NCBI GenBank assembly: GCA_000697355.1
Contig: JNEN01001260.1
Span: 707,566-771,565, forward strand
Direction of reading: 5' to 3'
Length of the DNA stretch: 64,000 nt
Source: Syncephalastrum monosporum B8922
Lineage: Eukaryota > Mucoromycota > Mucoromycetes > Mucorales > Syncephalastraceae
Position numbers and translations under genes: made by a program. This document shows, one piece after another, positions 21,709 through 33,564 of this stretch. Each line of letters opens with the position of its first letter. Positions within the stretch are counted from its first letter, which is position 1. Below the pieces are notes generated by a model that searched no databases, had not been told where the DNA came from, and saw only the letters and a program-made list of their open reading frames with translations.

Positions 21709-23047
21709 TTCGATATAGGCTCTCTGTCTCTTCTCTTTTATACGAAAAGAGTATAGTATTACCACATTCGCTCTTCTCCAAGCTGTTCGGGCAGTTTCAA
21801 GCCCGTGTTACCATTCTCGGATCATTTCATGTGGCCGGTGAGAATTTAGCCCATTTCGGTTGTCCATATTTCATTTGTATTCTCTGCCCTTATATTATCT
21901 ACAGGTACAGACCTATTCATTTTATCCATGACCTACCTTGTTCTTTGAAGTCTGCTTAATCACATACAATGAGCCAGAACATCAGATTAATCGCGTTTTA
22001 TGGATAGAGTCTGATTACTTGCATATATATAGATAGTCGGGTTCTACATAGACCATCATAGCATTTCAATATCTTACTTCGCCTTGCTATCATTGCCTAT
22101 AATCAGTTGATACACCACCCCTTTTACTGCTGACGATGTGGGCTGTCTTTTATTGCATCCGAGTGGCATCATGCTATAATGGTCGGGATTATAAATTCCC
22201 TACCACGAAACAGACGCCTGTGATCACTTGATATTCTTATTTTGACGACGTGTATCATTCGTCTGACGTACTTTCATATTGGAAACTGTCATAAAATATC
22301 AGATAGTAATAGTAAATTTTCTCAAGACAGAGATTGAGCTTGGATTTAAAGAGGCAAGGCGTTAGCAGTAAAGCTATTCTGCTACACTATGATTGCTACG
22401 CGTCGTCCGCTTTACGCAAGGCTTGATTTCCCGTGGTAAGAACTCGATGAACCCGCCCTGCCATTGGCAAAGCGCATGCTTTAACTTATAGAAGTGAGCA
22501 TTGTGGCCAAAACCAAAAGCTATAGGGATATCAGTAAGCAAAACTTTGGCAAGCACCCTTTTCGCACCGAAACAAATTACCCCAACCACTTTCATGTGGG
22601 GTTTTTTGTTACTGTGTCACCTATGACACCACCTGCCGTCACTCTATCTATTTCCACTGGGTTGACTAGTTCTTGCGGCGCTTCAGCCGATAGTATTCAA
22701 TGTATCCATTCAAATGTGATAGGAACACTTGATGTACTTTATGATGACGATTACTGTGCTGTGAACCTGTAGGCAGTGATGAACGCAGGTTTGTGTCAAT
22801 TGCAGGTCAGAACTGGCAAGGTCACACGAAGACACATGACAGTAAGACGACGATCATCGGTTCGAATACAGTAGCTTTCGGCGAAAGATAAAGAAAAAAA
22901 AAAAAAGAGAAATGGATACATGTATTTGAGAAGATGTGTGTATATAAATGTGTGTGTGTGTGTGTGCGTGCGGTTGCATATGTGTGTGCGAGTGTAGAGT
23001 GTGCGTTTGAGTGATGTTTGGCGGAAGGTTGTGCTATTGGAGTGAAA
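21709..23047. other. Intergenic, no gene recognised
   Basis: AT-rich, about 1.3 kb. Includes an A13 run near 22890-22905 and a TG microsatellite at 22949-22966. Short open frames at 22374-22772 on both strands overlap each other and resemble nothing I know. Confidence 0.5.
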
Positions 23048-24165
23048 TTACTGCTTCTTGGCGGTCAACGCCTTTGCTCGCTCTTCGCGATCGATATGGG
23101 CCAGTGCGGTGCTTGCATTCACAATTTGGACAACATTGATGAACTGCTTGGCAAAGCAGATAACGCCAGTTACACCCAAGGTGACGACCCACATAGCTGT
23201 ACGCATCCATGAGAAATGGGGTCTCTTTTGTTCCACTCCTCTCGATCCTCCTTACCGTTAATAGGCCAGAACTTGAGAACATAGAGGGCCACAAAAAACA
23301 GCTCGTTGCCGGCACACATGATAAACAAGACAATCTAATTGAAAGACAGGTGAGTAACAAGGAGCACGCTCTTCGTATGTACGGTAATACATTGTTCGTA
23401 TAGTAGAGACGCAGAAAACGGCTATCGGACTCTGACATTTTCTTGTGGCTCGATGAACCAGCCGTCATTGTGCTATAATCATGTGTTTCAGCGGAAGTTC
23501 CAAGAATTAAAGTTTTGTGGGCTCATATACCTGTACATGTGCATGTAATGCGAGCTAAAGTCGAGTGATATCAAGCCTTGGAACAGGATGGTCCAGGCAG
23601 GGTATTGGATGGACAGGAAACATAAGAGACACGTCGTTGTTGATCTAATACGCGCATAGATGTATATATATATATATAATTAGCAACGCCTCATATTCAG
23701 AGGAAAACTCCTAACACCTTTAGGATCCTTCCCCTAGCATTCAGTCCACTTACCTGTCTGTCACCATGTCCAGTACGGCACCAAACTTGCTGCCTATAAG
23801 CGAGATCGTGTTGTCAGGAATGACTCGTTTTGCTTCCTGCTCTGGAAGAGAGCGAGACTTACACTGGTCAAAGTAGCGCGCAGCGTTGCCGTCGACGGCG
23901 TCCAAAAGGCAGGAAATACAGTATAGGGCGACGCACACCTTGGGGTGCCATGGCATGTAGTATAGAGACAAGGAAGCGAGGATAATACGTGTATAGCCTT
24001 CGTGGGCGAGATGACAGCAAAGCGTTAGTCGACGGAATGATCGAGGGATGAGTCAGCGACCCACTGCTTGACTGACTTACCGATGATGTTGGGGATGAAC
24101 AAGAACACGTTTTCTGTATTCTGAACGACCATGTTGCTATCTCGCGGTGCTTGAGTGTCAGTCAT
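23048..24165 (-). CDS. PIS1: CDP-diacylglycerol-inositol 3-phosphatidyltransferase
   Basis: Seven exons on the minus strand (24165-24081, 23997-23863, 23793-23754, 23644-23531, 23472-23391, 23334-23256, 23196-23048) give 227 residues, the usual length. It makes phosphatidylinositol from CDP-diacylglycerol and myo-inositol in the ER membrane. The CDP-alcohol phosphotransferase signature is intact: D61-x2-D64-G65-x2-A68-R69-x8-G78-x3-D82-x3-D86, assembled across three exons. LISLDFSSHYMHMYS and IVLFIMCAGNELFFVALYVL are further PIS-type blocks. The intron 23863-23794 region interrupts the signature; this 69-nt intron has no stop and is a multiple of three. The C-terminus is basic (RAKALTAKKQ). 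Phosphatidylinositol feeds the inositol-phosphate pathway that ends at the neighbouring KCS1 product. Confidence 0.95.
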
Positions 24166-25496
24166 GGCCGGTCGCCTTTTCTGGTTTGTGTGTTTAATAT
24201 TATTGAAGGGAAGAAGGACACTCAAATAGCGCAAGCAGTATTTGAGGATGTTGCTTTATTTTAAATGGCCGCCAATTGCGGGAAAAAAGCGTCTTATTTT
24301 TTCTTTTGTCATTCATCAACCCAACTGGTTTTTTCACCCACTTTTTCTGCATTCTCTGCCTTTCCGTTGTAATATCATAGGACATTGTCATCAATGGGGC
24401 TGCTTTTATCCTCATTCGTACCGTCGAAGATTCAGTCAGTTAAGATAAATCAACATGAGAATGGAGAAAAAAATGAAATAAGCTCGAAACTCAAAAAGCG
24501 AAAGTCAGTAACTCAAAAGGAGAGGATTTTATCTTACTCCACATCAAAGTGCTATAAGAGACCATGCTCAATCTTGCGCGCGCGAGCCTGGTATCCCACA
24601 AATTGAAACAAGTCATGCACACTTAAAATCCAGACACTTCGCATACTTCCAATAGTGACATCTAATTTATACTATCTATGAGACTTTTCTTCTCAAAATT
24701 CATAGGAAAAATAAGCAAAAAAAAAAAAAAAGTACATGGGGGAAATTAGCAGTGACGTGCCTTTCTGATATCGTTCTCTACATATACCGTTATACACGTT
24801 AATGACATACAGGTTGCATGTACTCGGGATCCTACACACTGTATACGGTATGTACATATGCGTACACATAAAGGAAAGCCTTGCATATGATGTTCACTCA
24901 ACGGTCCTATCGGCGACTGGGGCCTTGCGCTTAGCTAGCCTTCGATTCGGATAGGAGGGGCCCGAAGAGCAAGTGCAGGTTGTGATATGGCCCGTAGCTG
25001 ATGTGTGAGGTGTGATATGGCCTATCTAGAATAAAGCCCTCTGGCCGGAGACAACACAGTCGGGTTCCTGTGAGCATTGATCAATTCATGCGGTGAATGG
25101 GGGGGGGGTGTTTGTGTGGAGGTTGGTGGGGGTCTTTTGACCCTCCAATCAGACTGGCTGCAGCGGACACGAGCAGTAAGCTTTGCTCTGGTGGATATGT
25201 GGGTCTTAATGAGCTCCACTGCTCACGTGGCCAACGCGATACCAAGAGATAGACATACCTGCCTTCTGTTTTTATTGAGGTGCTATACTTGCAATACGCA
25301 GTTGATAGCTTATCTGGAGGTATTGGACCGATTATAGGTAAAGACCAAGAAGAAATCCAGAAACTGAGATCCAACGGAAGAAAGAGAGCAGACAGAAAGC
25401 AGACGATTTGATCTCAGCGTTTTCTTTCCCTTTTCTTCAAAGAGCGCCTTCTTCTCCGTGGATCCTACCATTACCGAAATCAGACAGTCGCACGGT
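24166..25496. other. Divergent intergenic between PIS1 and KCS1
   Basis: Holds an A13 run (24718-24731), copy 1 of the dispersed inverted repeat (24731-24992), a direct repeat of GTGATATGGCC (about 24982 and 25011) and a G10 run near 25097. No coding sequence supported. Confidence 0.6.
24731..24992 (-). repeat. Dispersed repeat, copy 1
   Basis: The reverse complement of this stretch matches 44393-44647 along nearly its whole length, with exact words such as GCACGTCACTGCTAATTTC, GAGAACGATATCAGAAAGG and TAGAGAACGATATCAG, and small indels between. By eye about four bases in five agree. It carries no open frame, so it is a non-autonomous element or fragment of one. Confidence 0.85.
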
Positions 25497-27828
25497 ATGG
25501 AAGACCAGCTAGTCGACGATGCGACGATAGCCTGCAACGACGATCAGGCTGGCGGCTACAGCACAGACGAATCGACGTCGACCATTGCCAGTGCGGGTCC
25601 CCCTGCCTCCTGCTGCGATGATCAACAGCGCTACTTTGATCCCACAGAAATCACCACTTCCCTGCCGCTCTTGCCCTTCCACAACCAAGTCGGCGGCCAT
25701 GCCTCCTTCTTTCGTTTCTCGCGACGCGCAATCTGCAAACCTGTCTCCCGGAAGGAGCAGGAATTCTATGAACATCTGGAGGCGCATCATCCGCAACTGT
25801 TGCCGTTTACCCCGCAATACATGGGTGTCCTGAATGTCACTTACCGCGCCGTTCCGTCTGACCAAGAAGATATGTCGGATGGGCGTGCCAAATCAAACGA
25901 ACAGCCCCAGTCCTTGCTTCCCGAGGTGGTCTTTGAGAAGAACAAGCACCTTCTTCGGGATTGGCGCGCCTGTCATGATAAACGCCACCACAACAACCCC
26001 CGGAATCAGCGTCGCGGCTCGTCGCCGGCGACGTCCTCGTCCCTCCGCAGTACGCCTCTTAAAGGCACGCGAGATCGGCTGCAGCTGTCACCTGATGATC
26101 CGAACGCATGCGCGGCACGCTGCCGAAGGTTTCAAGAGCAGGTGCTCCGCGAAGTGTTCTCGCCCGATGCCCTCCGGGAACGCCTCCGCCAGGTCCACGA
26201 CTGGCAGCAGCAGCGCAAGCGCAACTCTCGCCGCGTCTGCTACTCCCCCGGCTCCCGCCCCTCGTCGCCTGCCAGCCATCTTCAAGAACAGCACTCGTCG
26301 TCGGTGCCCCTTTCCCACAGTCTGTCTGACATCCTCTACCATCCCAAATACGACCATGACACTGACACTGCCGACGCCGATGCTGATGCCGTTGATAAAT
26401 ACCACCGCTCTCATCCATCTGGCGCGTCCTACTCGGAGGGCGGCCATTCGGCTCCCAGTATGACCATCAACCCCGTCAACCCACGCACCTCTTCCCCGCC
26501 CGTCACCCCCGTCGAAACCCCACCCATCGACCATGTCATGATGGAAACCCGTCGTCTTTCCATCATCCAAACCACTACGTCCGCTCCCCTGACGCCTCAG
26601 ATACGTGCCATTTCTCGAACCAGGAAGGGCTCCGTCGACCTGATCAACCCTGAACGAGGTTGGCCCATGGAAGACGACGACGACGTCCAAGAGCAAGACC
26701 AGCAATCCCTGCTGCAGCAACCGCTACAGCAGCGTCAGGGACAGCAGGGACAGCAGGGACAGGAAGAACAGCTGTCGACGACGATGACACAGGGTCTCGA
26801 TGACGCCATCTTTGAGATGGAGGACCTCGTAGAGACGACCGAGAGGCCTTTTACTTTGACCAAGAGTCCTTCTGAAATGGCGTTGCCGGACCTCAAGAAG
26901 GTCACTTCTCGACCTGTCGCAACATCCCAGAAACTGGTACCCAGCTCGACCCCGGCCGATTGGAAAGCGCGTGAAGTACCCAACAACCCATGGTCTCTGC
27001 AGGTGTACAATCGCGATCTACAAAAGATGCAACGTAAAGAAACCGCTCAAGTCAAGCAGTTCATCTTGATTGAAGACTTGACCGACGGTGTCAAGTATCC
27101 CTGCGTCTTGGACCTAAAGATGGGCACGCGCCAATATGGCGTCAATGTGACACCCGAGAAGGCCAAGAGCCAGACGATCAAGTGCGAAACCTCGACGAGC
27201 AAAGCGCTGGGTGTACGCGTGTGTGGCATGCAGGCAAGCAGATAGGCAACCCACAAGGTATTTCGGGAGCATACTGACCTGTATTATAAAGGTATACAAG
27301 ACCGACAAGAACAAGTTTTTGTTCCAAGACAAATATTATGGGCGACGGCTCGATCCGTTCTCGTTCCGAGATACATTGGCGGAATACCTCGATAATGGTC
27401 AAGGATGTCAGATTCAGCATATACCCGTCGTTGTGCGCAAGCTGAGGAGACTAGCGCGGATCGTTCGGTCCCTGGAAGACTATCGGTTCTATGCGTCGTC
27501 GCTGTTGATGATCTATGACGGTGACCCGCTCAGTCAGCGCAAGATTGATGTCCGCATCATTGACTTTGCGCGGTGCGTGACTCAAGACGATGTACACCAG
27601 AATCGCGAAAGCTTCTCGTTTCCGCCGCTGCATAAGGGTCCGGATTATGGCTATCTCGTAGGACTCAAGTCGCTTATTTCATGCTTTGAATGGATCTATG
27701 ACAAGCATGGAGGTGCCCTTCAAGATTTAGAAGTCCACAAGGATGATGTGTTTGATAGCATTGGGACGGAGGAGAGCTTCGAAGCCCAGGCAATGGCCTT
27801 TGGAAAGACTAAGACGCCATCGTCATAA
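25497..27828 (+). CDS. KCS1: Inositol hexakisphosphate kinase, Kcs1-type
   Basis: Exons 25497-27233 and 27292-27828 give 757 residues. Kcs1/IP6K pyrophosphorylates InsP6 to 5-InsP7, a phosphate- and growth-signalling molecule. The long N-terminal region has an early kinase block (FHNQVGGHASFFRFSRR, near residue 65) and a disordered Pro/Ser/Gln insert. The catalytic half has PCVLDLKMGTRQYG near residue 533, the PxxxDxKxG inositol-phosphate-kinase signature; LCGMQV-like VCGMQVYKTD at the splice; SSLLMIYDG near residue 650; and IDFARC near residue 668. The intron begins GCAAGC: an in-frame TAG follows, and only this GC donor joins CGMQ to VYKTD in phase 0. The ATG at 25497 is the first in frame; an upstream exon cannot be excluded. 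Confidence 0.9.
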
Positions 27829-28340
27829 AATATCCAGCCGAGCTGGGCTCTGCTGCTGTACATGTATACACCTAATCACATATCTCATCCTGACCCTCCT
27901 TTCACCTTCCCTGCCCTTCCGTTGCTTCTATTCCTTCCTAGTAATTCTCTCTATACGCCCCTCCTTTCACTTTGGTGGTTTCTCTTTAGGCTTTCTTTTC
28001 TATATATGGATATATATATAGATAAAAGTACGTACACTCCAAAGCGTCTTGGATCTTTGTTTTTTTTCTTTCCTGGCGAGTATGTGAGAGAAGAGAGTAA
28101 CGGCTTCGGCTTTTTTTTTCTCCGGAAAAAGGTGGAGAGAGTTACTAGGTAGTGTGTTTCTGTGTGCTAAGTTACATGTGTTGTGCGAATGTGTGCTGGA
28201 TGGGCAGTGGTGGCAGTGGTGATGGTGGTGGCGGTGTATGTTACGCGAGTGTGGTTGCTAGGAGGGCGTAATGGAAACGTGTTGGGTTGGGAGGGTAAAA
28301 CAAGATATCCGTTATCATCATTGCATTATCATAAGGATAA
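27829..28340. other. Convergent intergenic, no gene
   Basis: Tail-to-tail region between KCS1 and the eIF3k gene. T-rich, with TATATATGGATATATATATAGATAAA near 28003-28028 and a GGTGGT-rich patch at 28205-28240. No coding sequence supported. Confidence 0.55.
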
Positions 28341-29115
28341 TTACATCTCATTAGAGTAGCCAATGACCTTGGTGAGCTGCTCAAATTTGATGTTTTCGCG
28401 CACGACAACCGTCTTGGCCTCGTTGTCCTTGTTGATAGGAATAAGAACGCTGCTGTCCTTGATTTCCCAGTTCTTCTGAGCGCAGAACTGTTTGAAGGCA
28501 TCGCCCTCGAGGCAAAGATAGGCCTGCAGCTCAGTGGTCTTGATGGCCTGATAGGACATGGCAACCACCTTGGCGATCACTTCGCGGATAGCCTCCTCAA
28601 AGCCCTGGACGTTGGCAGTCAAGGCCTTGTGCGACGCGTACGCGCTCCAGAACTGAACATAACGCGATTGCTCGAGCAGCTGCTGCAGAGACACCAAGTT
28701 CTGGATGGACTCGGATCCCTGTCGAATGATGAGTTCGCATGTTTCAAATCGTGCTCTTTTACCCTACCGCATACTCTGCAAGCAAGTACATGCAGAGATT
28801 GAAGTCGGGAGCAGGCACAGCCGTCATGGACTTCACCAGGACATTCACAATGACCGATTCTTTGGCCGATTGAGGGTTGAACTGGTACCTAACAGGTGCA
28901 TTATACACATATAAGATATCGCTTCATGCGGATGGCCAAGATGAGCATGCTTACAGCTTGAGAAGAGCCAAATTGGCTTGCAAGTCGTATTGACCGTTCT
29001 TGCATTGGGTGGCCAAGTAGTCTTCCAACACTTGGACATTATCGGGATTGTAACGCTCGACGCTGTCGATGAGCGACTGAATGGGAGTGGGGCGGTCGAC
29101 GTGTACTGCTGCCAT
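28341..29115 (-). CDS. EIF3K: Translation initiation factor eIF3 subunit k
   Basis: Three exons on the minus strand (29115-28955, 28888-28768, 28718-28341) give 219 residues, close to the usual 218. eIF3k is a small PCI/HEAT-type subunit of eIF3. Visible blocks: PTPIQSLIDSVERYNPDNV near the start, LLKLYQFNP, NVLVKSMTAVPAPDFNLCMYLL, VQFWSAYA, FEEAIREVIAKVVAMSYQ and the C-terminal winged-helix part ENIKFEQLTKVI. Introns are phase 2 and phase 0, the second only 49 nt. It belongs to a run of translation genes that continues with uS10, eIF4E and eS7. Confidence 0.93.
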
Positions 29116-29437
29116 CGTATATCGTATGTTTATATGGTGATATGAGGATGGATGGATGGATGGGTGCGATGGATGGACCGTGATTCGCTCGGCTGCTTCG
29201 CTGGCTGGCAGGGTTGAGCTCTTCTTGCCCACCCACTTCGCGGACATTCATTTCCCCCCTCTCCTTTTGACTCATTCATGCAGTCTTGGTTCCCAGTGCC
29301 ATCGTTATCCCATTCTTACACCATGCTATCACCTTGTCACAAGTCATGCTATGACCTCATGAGTGTGGCGATGATGAGATATCATTTATTACTACAAGAC
29401 GGGCTGAGAAAGGCGAGAAAATATACTAGTGCTGGTT
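29116..29437. other. Intergenic, no gene
   Basis: Promoter region of the eIF3k gene and 3' flank of the acyltransferase gene. Contains a GATG-repeat patch (29145-29175). Nothing else seen. Confidence 0.55.
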
Positions 29438-30846
29438 TCAATCGATGATTCGGAGGTCCTGTTTCCGGTCCTTCGCGTAGGTATCCTTGTATTTGTTATA
29501 TATAGCTTCCAAGCCTTTTATGTACTCTTCCTGGACAGCCACAAGCTGCTGCTGCGATGGTTCCAACTGGCCTTTCTCCAACTTGGGCACCGGAATCGGC
29601 TTCCCGACTTTTGTATAAATTCGCTGTGTCAGCTTCATGGAGGAAACACAAAGCATGAGGAAAAATAACTCACCGACGGTAGTAATAGGATGGCGGAATG
29701 GAATAATGCCGACGTCGTCTACAATACAGGAATACAAAGAGTTTCATGGATGGTAATGTATCTGTCAGCTTCATGTGACCATGACTGTCGGGATGACAAC
29801 TTACAATTAAAGATACCGCGTGCATGGAAGAGCGGCATCGTAAAACCAAGGAGGGCCTGCATTCGTTTCTGGAGCTGGTAGACCGTGGATCCTTTTGCGT
29901 TATCAAACTGCTCGTACAGCTCATTCTCGCCAAATGAGAAGACGGGAACCAGTGCGGCTTGGTGCTTGATGGCGAGCCGGATGAAGCCGAGACGACGCTT
30001 CAGGGTCAAGTCAGCAATACCGGGCCGTGCGCTGAGTGATTCGGCTGCACCACCAATGACAATGACAATAGAGCGGCCCGGGCCAGACGATAAAATGGCT
30101 TCGCATGATTGGCGTGACACGGATGAGATACCGAGGGACAAAATCACATCGCGGTAGAGAGGCAGCCGAAAGTTGCTAAGCAGCAATATTGAGTGTCCTG
30201 TGCAACAACATTCCGAGTTCCATTCTACCTGGCAAGAGTGAGAAGAGACGGGATGATGCCGGGAAACTTATCCGAGAAACCAGTAGCCTCGGTTGCAAAG
30301 TTGGCAAACGCCCCCATGGAGATGATACCATGAGGATGGTATCCAAACACGTAGTTACCACGCGCATCCAGATCATGCTCCTAGATATGAAGATGTATAT
30401 CAGACCCTTGGCTATCCGAAACATTGAGTCAAGAATACCTTGATGAGTTTGACAGGAAAGTAGTCGACAAAATAATTCCATATTCTCCAGCGGCGAGGCC
30501 AATCAAACCGACGACCGCCGTTTTCGGGAGCCTTGTCGACAAAGAGAAAAGTGATATAGGCAATGAGGAGAGGCCACAAGAACGGCAGCGTGAAGCAGTA
30601 GGCGAAGAGGACAAGACAGACAAACAGCATGAAGATCCAGGTGCAGACGGCCAGCATCTGCAGTCGGCGCTCGAGAGGAATGCCACGAAGAGGGGCCCAG
30701 CGTACGTGCGAGCGCGACGACGGGCTTTCTGCCCGGTCAGTGGTAGCAGCAGCAGCAGAAGCAGAAGCAGAAGCAGAAGCAGAAGCAGAAGCAGCAGCGG
30801 GAGCGGGAGCGGGAGCGGGAGTCGTGGGTGGGGTTGTGTCTGTCAT
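29438..30846 (-). CDS. DGA1: DGAT2-type diacylglycerol acyltransferase
   Basis: Five exons on the minus strand (30846-30439, 30380-30229, 30175-29805, 29718-29674, 29607-29438) give 381 residues. The enzyme makes triacylglycerol at the ER/lipid droplet. The N-terminus has an Ala/Ser alternating tract (about residues 15-35) from AGCAGA repeats, then two hydrophobic helices (MLAVCTWIFMLFVCLVLF and LPFLWPLLIAYITFLFV). The catalytic HPHG is residues 151-154 in YVFGYHPHGI. SVSRQSCEAILSSG, IVIVIGGAAESL and the C-terminal FRHPITTVVGKPI are further DGAT2 blocks. The fourth exon is only 45 nt. Its start is 307 bp from a divergent alpha/beta hydrolase. Confidence 0.94.
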
Positions 30847-31153
30847 GCGCTAATGAGGAAAACTGGAAAGGAAAGGAAAGGAAGGTATCCTTGGATTGAT
30901 TGGGGACAGGACAGGAGTGTGAGAGAGTGTGCCAAAACGCAGAAATGCTTGACTCTTTTCTGCCGCGTGTGTTGCCAAGTATTTTTTTTTATTTTTACTC
31001 TTAGCATTTTCACGTGGGAAATGAAAAATGGCAATGGACTGACTTAAAGCTGAGAAGTCGGCATGCATCGCTATAATAAGAATCGAGATAATAAAAATGG
31101 ACGCGTGTGTATGCTGACCGTAATAATTCTTTCTCCCTCTTCTACTTTCTGGC
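30847..31153. promoter_or_regulatory. Shared divergent promoter region (inference)
   Basis: The only sequence between the two divergent starts, so both promoters must lie within 307 bp or within the flanking genes. It has a T10 run near 30983 and a CACGTG-type word (TTCACGTGGGA) near 31009. No experimental support. Confidence 0.45.
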
Positions 31154-32951
31154 ATGCTTGCTGTCATATCAGCCCTTGCGGCCACGACCTACCTTTTCTC
31201 GGTAGCGTCGTCTGTGCTCTTCACTGCCACAGCCTTTGACAAGGACTTTACCCGAAAACTCTTTGGTGGTGCTTCCCTTGCGCGTCGCTTCCTCGGTCTC
31301 GTCGAGGTCCTCTCTTCCGCTATTTCTGAACAGCCCCTGCACCTTTTTGCCCTCAAGCTCGCAGCTTTTGTAGTAGCCACCGTCTTTGGCGCCTTCAGTA
31401 ATGCCCTGTTTTTTCCTCTTTCTACAATCATTAGCCGACCTACTCATCTGCCACCGCCGTTCCGTTGTAGATTACACCCTTGCCTGCCTCTTCAAATGGA
31501 TTGACATTTGCAACTGCGCCGCCCTGTTAGTCCTCTTTGCCGAGAGTCTACGAGAGAAGGAGGTATTTCGAGAGACCATCAAGGACATGACGGGCGGTGA
31601 ACCCTCTGAACTCGCCGAAGACGCTCTCAGGTACTCTCCACTTAGCACTACAACGGTCACCTGGGCAACATTTCTCATGTGCGTCATAACTTGTTTAGCC
31701 TCGATTGGAGACGTATCTTGCTTCCCGTCTCAACACCTGACAACATCGTGCTCTATCCAAACAGTAGGGAATGCTGTATCCCTCTCACGCCTTGCTCACT
31801 TTCTTTTTTTTCTGTTTAGTCCCTTATGCCACCAATGAGGAATCCACTTTGGCTGTCGAGACCACCAAGGACTATGATCAGCCCCGCCGCATGATGCTCG
31901 ATGTGTACGCCTGGTCAAAGTCTCCCAAAGATGCTGCACGTCGCCCCGTTTTGGTAAGGAAATGGTCATCGCATAAACGCCGTAGTAATGAGGCCATTCA
32001 TATCATCAGGTGCATATTCATGGTGGTGCCTGGAAAATGGGCAGCAAGAATATGCTCTATCCGCATGAGAAGACCTTGATTACCGAGAATAATTGGGTAA
32101 GTGAAATAGGGTGTCCAGCATCGCACATAGCTCACTCTCTTTCGAAATAGATTGTTGTGAACATTGGATATCGCTTGGCCCCCAAGAACGCCTACCCCAC
32201 TCATCTCTGTGACGTGAAGCGTGCGCTGCGCTGGATCAAGGCCAGCATCCCTGCTTTTGGAGGAGACCCGAACTTCATCGTCTTATCCGGTATAGATATA
32301 TATACATATGCTCAAGATACGCGATCGTTGGTTTACCCATCCATGAAAAATAGGCGATTCTGCAGGTGGCCATTTGGCCTCGATGGCCGCTTTTACGGCC
32401 AATGAACCTGAATATCAGCCTGGCTTTGAATTGGTTGATACGGCTGTGCAAGGTGTCATCACCTTCAATGGTGTCCTGGATGTCCAAAACGACCACGGCC
32501 GTGCCGTCTTCTTCAGCCGCGACATTGCCCTCCAGCCCAAAGTGGATACAGTCTTTTTGAGCAAGCATTCGCCCATAGACATCATCAAGAAAGCCAAGGA
32601 AGAGAATCACCTGGTTCCCTTCCTTATCCTGACCGGTGAACGCGATGCACTTGTAGACTGCGGTGATGCTATGCGCTTTAAGGAGACCTACGATCATGGT
32701 AAATGTAAAAACCAAGGCAGCCCTTCCATGGTACTAATATATTTTTACATTAGTTCTGGGTGAGAAGACAACGCAATGTACGCTTGTCAAGTTGCCGGTA
32801 AGTCGTTACAAAGATAAAAGGATGCCGATGCTAAGTAAGGATTCAATAGGGCGCCCACCACATCTGCCACGCATCCTGGTCCCCTCGTGGTTTGTATATA
32901 TCCCGTCTCTGCCAAGTGTGGTGCCAACAGTTGTACCAAAAGAAGAAATAG
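31154..32951 (+). CDS. Membrane-anchored alpha/beta hydrolase (esterase/lipase type)
   Basis: Nine exons (31154-31397, 31471-31630, 31699-31763, 31820-31953, 32010-32096, 32151-32289, 32354-32698, 32754-32797, 32850-32951) give 439 residues. The oxyanion motif HGGAW is residues 205-209, the nucleophile elbow GDSAGG has Ser279, the acid is probably Asp374 (GERDALVD), and the base His409/410 is in GAHHICHAS. This is the hormone-sensitive-lipase-like hydrolase fold. The N-terminal 150 residues are hydrophobic helices, so the enzyme is likely anchored in the ER. The first intron's acceptor is ambiguous: 31470 (73-nt intron, chosen) or 31434 (37 nt, adding 12 residues), both in frame. Its neighbour is DGAT2, suggesting neutral-lipid or sterol-ester turnover as substrate class. 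Confidence 0.87.
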
Positions 32952-33089
32952 GCAACTTTTACCATTCCATTTCCATTACATACATCCAACTTTTTTGCTT
33001 GTGCTTTTTTTTTTTCATCTCCAAAACTTTGACAAGCCTTTCCTTTATTGAAAAAGAAAATGAAGAGAGAGAGAGAGACAGAAACGCGC

Positions 33090-33564
33090 TTAAGCAATGG
33101 TGACCTCAACCTCGACACCGGGTTCGATGGAGATGGAGGTGATCTGCTTGACGATCTCGGAGGGCGAGTGCAAGTCAATGAGACGCTTGTGAATCTTCAT
33201 CTCGAACTTGTCAAAGGTCTCGGAACCATTACCGCAAGGCGACTTGCGGGTGGTGATACGGAGAACCTTGGTGGGGAGGCGGACGGGGCCCTTCACCTTG
33301 AGCTGCTTGTCCTTGGCACGCTGGACAAGATCGCTAGAGACTACCATTCACTGTTATTTAGCATCTGATATTCTAGCTGCCTTGCTAAACTCACCCTTCT
33401 CGAGGTTCTTGACGTTGCGCGAGGTCAAGGTGATGCGGATGCGGTGGATCCTATTTGAATAGGTCGTGGTGAGTTCATATTCGGTCTGAACGGAAGAAAA
33501 AGACTTACTTGGGCTGGACGGCCTCCTCAACACCGGGCTTCTCGTTCTTGGCGACGTAAGACAT
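33090..33564 (-). CDS. RPS20: 40S ribosomal protein uS10 (S20)
   Basis: Three exons on the minus strand (33564-33509, 33450-33395, 33340-33090) give 120 residues. The sequence is strongly conserved: [38 protein letters not shown] and [20 protein letters not shown]. Introns are phase 2 and phase 1. The stop lies 138 bp from the convergent hydrolase stop. Confidence 0.97.

Noticed and set aside
22800..22880. A possible tRNA because of GGTTCGAATAC resembling a B box
   Set aside because: No matching A box, no acceptor stem and no anticodon stem could be folded upstream.
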